Below are positions 5,147 through 9,441 of a stretch of DNA of 9,441 bases, one piece after another (within the stretch, counting starts at the first letter, position 1; each line of letters opens with the position of its first letter). Where the stretch lies: positions 1-9,441 of the forward strand of contig VGPB01000061.1 in NCBI GenBank assembly GCA_016875695.1, read 5' to 3'. This DNA comes from Chloroflexota bacterium. Its GTDB lineage: Bacteria; Chloroflexota; Dehalococcoidia; UBA2979. The notes under the pieces were generated by a model. The model was not told the origin of the DNA. It saw only the letters and a program-made list of their open reading frames with translations, and searched no databases. Both the position numbers and the translations under genes were made by a program.

Positions 5147-6324
5147 TCGCGCGGCTCGCGCGGGCCCACCGTCGCGAGGTACGCCGCGCAGTTGCGGCGC
5201 AGCTCGGCGACGTGGTCGCCGCCGAACTTCTCGAGCACGGCGTGCGCCAGCACCAGTGCCAGCATCGCCTCGCCAATCACGGCCGCCGCTGGCACCACGC
5301 ACGCGTCGGCGCGCTCGTACAGCGCCGCCGTCTCCTCCCCCGTGAGCAGGTCGGCCGTGCCAAGCCGCCGCGGGATCGTCGAGATCGGCTTCAGCGCCGC
5401 GCGCACGACGATGTCCTCGCCGTTCGTCATGCCGCCCTCGAGGCCGCCCGCGCGGTTCGTCGCGTGCTCCCACGGTCGGCGCTCCCAGGCGGGCGCGGGC
5501 AGGATCACGTCCTGCACCGCCGAGCCCGGCAGCCGCGCGTTCGCGAAGGCCGGCCCGATCTCGACGCCCTTCACCGCGTTGATCGACAGCATCGCCTGCG
5601 CGATGCGCCCGTCGAGCTTGCGGTCCCACTGCACGTGGCTGCCGAGGCCGATGGGCATGCCCGAGGCGCGCACCTCGAACACGCCGCCCAGCGAGTCAAG
5701 CGCCTCACGCGCGGCGTCGATCGCCGCGATCATGCGCGGTGCGGCCGCCGTGTCGGCGACGCGCACCGGCGACGCCTCGACGGCCTCCCAGTCGATGCGC
5801 TCCGGGACACGCGCCTCCACGTCGCCGATGGCGAACACGTGCGAGCGCACCGCGACGCCGAGCTCGGCGAGCAGCGCCCGCGCGATCGCTCCCACCGCAA
5901 CGCGCTGTGCGGTCTCGCGCGCGCTCGAGCGCTCGAGGATCGGCCGCACGTCGTCGAGGCTGTACTTCTGCGTGCCGGCGAGATCGGCGTGGCCCGGCCG
6001 CAGCAGCGTCACGCGCTCGACGGGCGTGTCGACCGGCTCGACGGCCATGCGCACCTGCCAGTTCGCGTTGGCGTGGTCCGCATTCTCGATCCACAGCGCG
6101 ATCGGCGCGCCGGTCGTGAAGCCGTGGCGGACGCCCGCGGTGATCTCCGCGTGGTCGCGCTCGATCTGCTGCCTGCGACCACGGCCGTACCCCCCCTGGC
6201 GCCGCACGAGGTCGCGCTCGATCAGCGCCTCGCTGAGCGCGAGCCCGGCGGGCACACCCTCGACGATCGACGTAAGCCCCTTGCCGTGCGACTCGCCCGC
6301 GGTCAGGTAGCGGAACTCGGTCAT
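5143..6324 (-). CDS. aroC: Chorismate synthase
   Basis: Converts 5-enolpyruvylshikimate-3-phosphate to chorismate with reduced FMN, the last shikimate step. The 393 residues are normal for the longer form. Motifs appear in order: A-G-E-S-H-G-K-G-L (9-17) with the conserved His13, R-R-Q-G-G-Y-G-R-G-R-R-Q (41-52), L-R-P-G-H-A-D (108-114) with His112, R-S-S-A-R-E-T-A (132-139), S-H-V-Q-W-D-R-K-L-D-G, and R-A-G-G-L-E-G-G-M-T-N-G-E-D-I-V. The ATG at 6324 overlaps the stop of the upstream membrane protein as ATGA, and its own TGA overlaps the aroKB start. No essential residue is missing. The C-terminal tail ends in Arg/Glu-rich residues. Confidence 0.96.
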   Translation of the reverse strand: MTEFRYLTAGESHGKGLTSIVEGVPAGLALSEALIERDLVRRQGGYGRGRRQQIERDHAEITAGVRHGFTTGAPIALWIENADHANANWQVRMAVEPVDTPVERVTLLRPGHADLAGTQKYSLDDVRPILERSSARETAQRVAVGAIARALLAELGVAVRSHVFAIGDVEARVPERIDWEAVEASPVRVADTAAAPRMIAAIDAAREALDSLGGVFEVRASGMPIGLGSHVQWDRKLDGRIAQAMLSINAVKGVEIGPAFANARLPGSAVQDVILPAPAWERRPWEHATNRAGGLEGGMTNGEDIVVRAALKPISTIPRRLGTADLLTGEETAALYERADACVVPAAAVIGEAMLALVLAHAVLEKFGGDHVAELRRNCAAYLATVGPREPRE

Positions 6325-6965
6325 GGTTCGTTGTTCCCCGCGTCTGCGGCCGGCGGCTCCCCTGGCATGATGATCGCGCGCTCGTCCGGGTCGATCGTCA
6401 CGCCCGGCGCGCGCTCACGCGTGCGCCACGTGGCGAGGATCGCCGCTGCCTCTTGCTCGTCCCACTCGGTCTCGGCGCCGCGCGTGCGCGAGACCTGCGT
6501 GCTCAGGAGGCAGTCCGTCGTGATCGCACCATCCGGGCTACGGTACTGCGTGTACACGTCCACCTGCACGGCCTCGAAGCGCGCGAGCGGGATCTCGTAC
6601 AGCAAGCGCTCCGCCATGCGCACCACCACCCGCCGCGCGACCGCCTCGACCGGACCGACCTCGCGGCGCGCGGTCCCCACTACGCGGATGTCGGGCTCGG
6701 CCAGCACCGAGACGCGACAGCGGTCGCGGTCCGCGGCCACCAGCGCCGCGGACTGCAGCGCGCGCCAGTCCGCGGGCGGCATCCCGCGCGGCGGGCGCAG
6801 CCCACGGAACGTCTCCAGCGCCTCCTCGACGGCCGCGAGCAGCGTCGGCGTGTCGCCCTCGGCGATCACGTGGCGCCAGTGCCGGTGCGAAAACGCCGAT
6901 TGCACGATGATGAAGCCGACGAGCAGCGCCAGCGCGACCACGACGATCACACCGAGCACGATCAC
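6321..6965 (-). CDS. Single-pass membrane protein of unknown function
   Basis: About 214 residues that I cannot assign to a known family. An N-terminal hydrophobic stretch (V-L-G-V-I-V-V-V-A-L-A-L-L-V-G-F-I-I-V) is probably a membrane anchor, with the rest on one side of the membrane. The soluble part holds an amphipathic helix region (T-L-L-A-A-V-E-E-A-L-E-T-F), R-C-R-V-S-V-L-A-E-P-D, a segment L-L-Y-E-I-P-L-A-R-F-E-A-V-Q-V-D-V-Y-T-Q-Y that looks like beta strands, and a Pro-rich tail. I favour GTG at 6965 because GAGG lies seven bases upstream. The GTG at 6983 gives six more residues but has its purine-rich run directly touching the start. It lies between aroE and aroC with an ATGA overlap, so it is co-expressed with shikimate genes, though nothing shows a role there. 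Confidence 0.82.
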   Translation of the reverse strand: MIVLGVIVVVALALLVGFIIVQSAFSHRHWRHVIAEGDTPTLLAAVEEALETFRGLRPPRGMPPADWRALQSAALVAADRDRCRVSVLAEPDIRVVGTARREVGPVEAVARRVVVRMAERLLYEIPLARFEAVQVDVYTQYRSPDGAITTDCLLSTQVSRTRGAETEWDEQEAAAILATWRTRERAPGVTIDPDERAIIMPGEPPAADAGNNEP

Positions 6966-7016
6966 GCGAGCACCTCGTCCCACCCCTCGAGCGCGATGAC
7001 CGGCACGCGCATCGTG

Positions 7017-7874
7017 CTACGCCTCGCGCGCCGCGAGCGCGCCGCGCGCGGCGGCCGTCATCACGTCGATCGGCGATTCGAGGCCGGTCCACAGCCGGAA
7101 CGACTCCGCGCCCTGGTGCACGAGCATCCCGAGCCCGCCGACGGGGCGCGCACCGGCGCGTTCGGCGGCCGCGAGGAACGGCGTGACCTCCGGCACGTAC
7201 ACCAGGTCGAACGCGACCTGGCCGCGGCGGAAACACGCGCTGGGCACCGGCGTGCGCTGCGCGTCCGGCCCGTGGCGCATGCCGAGCGTGGTCGACTGCA
7301 CGACGATGTCCGCGGCGGCGATCGCCGCGCGGAAGCTCGGTGCCTCGGCGCCCAGCGCGCACGTCGACGCGGGCAGGTCGGCGCCCGCGAGCGCGAGCAG
7401 CCCGACGGCCCGTGCAGGTGTGCGGTTCGCGATCGTCAGATGCTGCGCGCCGCCGCGGCGCGCCGCGGCCACGACGGCGCGCGCCGCGCCACCCGCGCCC
7501 AGCAGCAGCACGCGCGCCCCGCGCAGCTCGACCCCGGCCGCCGCGAGCGCGTGCTGCACGCCGGCGACGTCGGTGTTCGTCGCGTACAGCACACCGTCCC
7601 GCGACACGATGGTGTTCGCCGCGCCGATGCGCTCGACCAGCGCGTCGGGGCGATCGACCAGCCGCACGATCGCCTCCTTGTGCGGCACGGTCACGTTCGC
7701 GCCCAGCGCATCGGTCGCCCGCAGTCGCTCAACGGCGAGTGGTAGGTCGGCCGGCGCGACGTCCCAGGCCTCGTAGCGCGCGTCGACGCCGAGCGCATCG
7801 AGCGCGGCCTGCTGGAAGCGCGGCGAGATGGAGTGTGCCACGGGGTGCCCGAGCAAGGCGACGGTGCGTGTCAC
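7017..7874 (-). CDS. aroE: Shikimate dehydrogenase
   Basis: Reduces 3-dehydroshikimate to shikimate with NADPH. The 285 residues match the family. Motifs: L-L-G-H-P-V-A-H-S-I-S-P (7-18) with the substrate-binding serines, G-A-N-V-T-V-P-H-K-E (58-67) with the catalytic Lys66, G-A-A-N-T-I-V (84-90), T-N-T-D-V-A-G (99-105) with the catalytic-site Asp102, the Rossmann loop L-L-G-A-G-G-A-A-R-A (124-133), and A-N-R-T (149-152) for the NADP phosphate. The C-terminal segment has G-G-L-G-M-L-V-H-Q-G-A. The GTG at 7874 overlaps the mltG stop by GTGA. The frame is open further upstream to 8105, but that stretch is antisense to the mltG coding frame and shows no conserved motif. Confidence 0.95.
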   Translation of the reverse strand: MTRTVALLGHPVAHSISPRFQQAALDALGVDARYEAWDVAPADLPLAVERLRATDALGANVTVPHKEAIVRLVDRPDALVERIGAANTIVSRDGVLYATNTDVAGVQHALAAAGVELRGARVLLLGAGGAARAVVAAARRGGAQHLTIANRTPARAVGLLALAGADLPASTCALGAEAPSFRAAIAAADIVVQSTTLGMRHGPDAQRTPVPSACFRRGQVAFDLVYVPEVTPFLAAAERAGARPVGGLGMLVHQGAESFRLWTGLESPIDVMTAAARGALAAREA

Positions 7875-8941
7875 CGCAGGTAGCGGCTGACGTTCGCGTT
7901 GTGCTCCGCCAGCGTCCTCGCGAAGGCGTGCGACCCGTCGCCGCGCGCGGCGAAGTACAGGTAGTCCGTCTCCGCGGGGCGGATCACCGCGACGATCGCG
8001 TCGATGCCCGGGTTCGCGATCGGGCCCGGCGGCAGCCCCTCCTTCAGGTACGTGTTGTACGGCGACGCGAACGCGAGGTCGTCGATGCTGAGCTCGCGCT
8101 TCCACCAGCCCTGCTCGCCCGTCGGCGGTTGCTCCGAGGCGATCGCGAACTGCACGGTAGGGTCGGCCTGCAGCGGGATGCCCTCGCGCAGTCGGTTGAG
8201 GAACACCGACGCCACGAGCGGCTGCTCATTACGGATCGCGGCCTCGCGCTCGACGATTGAGGCGAGCGTGACGACCTCGTGCAGCGTCAGGCCGGCCGCC
8301 TCGGCCTCGGCGATCAGCTCGGGCGTGACCTGCGCTGCGAACGCCTCGAGCATCGCCGCGACCATCTGCGGCGCGCCCGTCGTGCACTGCAGCGGGTAGC
8401 TGGCGGGCAGCAGGTAGCCGAGCAGCGTCGCCCCGGCCGGCAGCGGCTGGGGCAGCAGCTCGCGCGGCGCGGCGTCGACGGCCTCAACCCACTGCGCCAG
8501 GCCGGTGATCCCCGCGCGCTCGAGGATCGTGCCCACCTCCTCGAGCCGCCGCCCCTCCGGCACGGCGAGTAGCTGCGTGGCCGTAATGCCGCTGCGCAGG
8601 CGCCGCAGCACCTCGGCGGCGGGCGTGCCGGTCTCGAACACGTAGCAGCCCGCGAGCAGGTCCGCGCCACCGCCGCTCAGCTGCAGCAGCACGCGCAGCT
8701 CGCGCGTGCCGGCGAGCACGCCGGCATCGCGCAGCTGCTGCGCGATCGTCGCCGCGGGCGTACCGGGCTCGACCGTGAACGTGACCGCACGCGAAAGCTG
8801 CGCGACGGTGGCGGCGCCCCGCTCGCTGCGCAGCGCCCGGGCCGCCGCCTGCGGCGCCCCGGCGACGAGCAGCACCGCGCCGGCGATGGCCGCCAGCGGC
8901 AACACCAAGCGCAGCACGCCCCACGCCTCGCCGCGCATCAC
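7871..8941 (-). CDS. mltG: MltG-type endolytic murein transglycosylase
   Basis: MltG is anchored in the inner membrane and cleaves nascent peptidoglycan strands, limiting glycan length. The 356 residues begin with a short cytoplasmic segment and a membrane span (L-V-L-P-L-A-A-I-A-G-A-V-L-L-V-A-G, about 12-28). A LysM-like N-terminal region follows (T-F-T-V-E-P-G-T-P-A-A-T-I-A-Q-Q-L). The YceG catalytic domain has T-L-A-S-I-V-E-R-E-A (225-234) with the presumed catalytic Glu231, V-F-L-N-R-L (246-251), I-P-L-Q-A-D-P-T-V-Q (255-264), S-P-Y-N-T-Y-L (293-299) and G-L-P-P-G-P-I-A-N-P-G (302-312). The motif usually read as L-E-G-Y-L-F-P is L-L-G-Y-L-L-P here, a changed residue worth noting. The start is GTG 8941 or ATG 8938; neither has a strong Shine-Dalgarno. 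ruvX ends 18 bases upstream. Confidence 0.94.
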   Translation of the reverse strand: MMRGEAWGVLRLVLPLAAIAGAVLLVAGAPQAAARALRSERGAATVAQLSRAVTFTVEPGTPAATIAQQLRDAGVLAGTRELRVLLQLSGGGADLLAGCYVFETGTPAAEVLRRLRSGITATQLLAVPEGRRLEEVGTILERAGITGLAQWVEAVDAAPRELLPQPLPAGATLLGYLLPASYPLQCTTGAPQMVAAMLEAFAAQVTPELIAEAEAAGLTLHEVVTLASIVEREAAIRNEQPLVASVFLNRLREGIPLQADPTVQFAIASEQPPTGEQGWWKRELSIDDLAFASPYNTYLKEGLPPGPIANPGIDAIVAVIRPAETDYLYFAARGDGSHAFARTLAEHNANVSRYLR

Positions 8942-8959
8942 GCCGCCCCGCGCGGGCTG

Positions 8960-9364
8960 CTAGGCGGGCGCATCGGACGCGGTGGCGGAGCGCCGCCGGT
9001 CGATGAACTGCTGCAGCAACCAGGCTGCCGCGAGGTCGTCCGACGGGCGCGCGCGCCCCGCGAGCCGTTCGACGGCGGCCGTGGTGAGGCGCTCATCCTC
9101 GTATTCTATGGGCAGCTCCAGCGCGCGCTGTAGCCGCTCGCCGAGCTTCCGCGCGGCCTTGGCGCCGGCGGCCTCGCGCCCGCCGAGCGTCACGGGCAAC
9201 CCGACCACGACACCCCCCACGCCCTCGCGGCCCGCGATGGCGCGGATCGCGGGCACCGCCACCGAGGCCAGAACGACCTCCAGCGGCACCGCCACCCGCT
9301 CGGCGTCGTCGCAGATGGCGATGCCGACGCGCGCCGCGCCCGGATCGACGCCGAGCCAGCGCAC
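8960..9364 (-). CDS. ruvX: RuvX/YqgF-family RNase H-like nuclease
   Basis: A 134-residue member of the YqgF family, an RNase H-fold nuclease named as a putative Holliday junction resolvase and linked in some bacteria to 16S rRNA 5' end maturation. The family motifs are complete: G-V-D-P-G-A-A-R-V-G (5-14) with the metal-binding Asp7, V-V-V-G-L-P-V-T-L-G-G (52-62), Y-E-D-E-R-L-T-T (88-95), and D-D-L-A-A-A-W-L-L-Q-Q-F (109-120) with the C-terminal acidic residue. The GTG at 9364 lies three bases after the stop of the upstream gene, so it is probably translated by coupling. The ruvX-mltG order is common in bacteria, often with alaS just upstream. Confidence 0.93.
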   Translation of the reverse strand: MRWLGVDPGAARVGIAICDDAERVAVPLEVVLASVAVPAIRAIAGREGVGGVVVGLPVTLGGREAAGAKAARKLGERLQRALELPIEYEDERLTTAAVERLAGRARPSDDLAAAWLLQQFIDRRRSATASDAPA

Positions 9365-9367
9365 GAG

Positions 9368-9441
9368 CTACGGCGGCGCGCCGGCACGATCGCGGGCCAG
9401 CCGCTCCACCGCGGCGAGCGCCGCGTCGAGCGTGGCCGGGT
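9368..9441 (-). CDS. C-terminal end of a gene, possibly alanyl-tRNA synthetase (partial)
   Basis: The last 24 codons or so lie before TAG 9370-9368. They read P-A-T-L-D-A-A-L-A-A-V-E-R-L-A-R-D-R-A-G-A-P-P, an Ala-rich helix with no recognisable motif. The alaS suggestion comes from context only: alaS, ruvX and mltG are neighbours in many bacteria, and AlaS ends in a weakly conserved Ala/Leu-rich helix. It is separated from ruvX by three bases, so it heads the same operon. It could equally be any other gene. Confidence 0.4.
   Translation of the reverse strand, partial: PATLDAALAAVERLARDRAGAPP

Noticed and set aside
5147..5629. N-terminal extension of the aroKB frame
   Set aside because: It lies antisense-free but out of frame within aroC, shows only low-complexity Arg/Gly/Ala sequence, and the GTG at 5146 fits the 4-base overlap with the aroC stop.
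3956..6999. Very long open frames on the plus strand across the shikimate genes
   Set aside because: They are antisense shadows of aroKB, aroC and the membrane protein, rich in Arg/Ala/His as expected from GC-rich codon position bias, with no family motifs.
7875..8105. N-terminal extension of the aroE frame
   Set aside because: It is another frame of mltG with no conserved sequence; the SDH motif begins right after GTG 7874.
1..9441. CRISPR arrays, insertion sequences, integrase or phage genes
   Set aside because: No regularly spaced repeats, transposase-like proteins or terminal repeats were seen.

Overview
The window is a very GC-rich bacterial chromosome segment in which almost every base is coding. 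The gene order, the fused shikimate kinase/dehydroquinate synthase and the redox genes fit a Chloroflexota-type genome, perhaps near Thermomicrobia. That placement is inference from gene order and protein style, not from a marker gene.

Plus strand, 1-1009: an Ala-rich carboxyl end that is probably ribosomal protein S16, then khpA (KH-domain RNA-binding protein), rimM (16S rRNA maturation) and a tRNA-Ala(CGC) with its own promoter-like sequence. The usual next gene, trmD, is absent and the tRNA stands in its place.

Minus strand, read from 9441 down to 3134: a compact operon of a partial gene end (perhaps alaS), ruvX, mltG, aroE, a one-pass membrane protein of unknown function, aroC, a fused aroK-aroB, and acylphosphatase. 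Neighbouring genes overlap by 4 bases at aroE, aroC and aroKB, and abut at acyP, so translational coupling is likely. aroB, aroE, aroK and aroC supply four of the seven steps of the shikimate pathway to chorismate. A small membrane protein (3060-2854) follows after a 73-base gap.

Minus strand, 2760 down to 1028: the most interesting part. Two consecutive redox genes each appear broken by one in-frame TGA, and in both the TGA sits exactly at the first position of a thioredoxin-type C-x-x-C active site. The first (2760-1756) reads W-U-P-Y-C in a peroxiredoxin-like domain fused to a DsbD-alpha-like domain. The second (1611-1028) reads S-P-T-U-A-P-C in a short thioredoxin-like protein. Both TGAs are followed at SECIS-like distance by a stem-loop whose apical loop starts with G. 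Conserved coding continues after each TGA, and TGA is the normal stop codon of other genes here. The best reading is a tandem pair of selenocysteine proteins that ordinary annotation would truncate or miss. The second gene also has a one-base frameshift near 1180, either a sequencing error or real decay.
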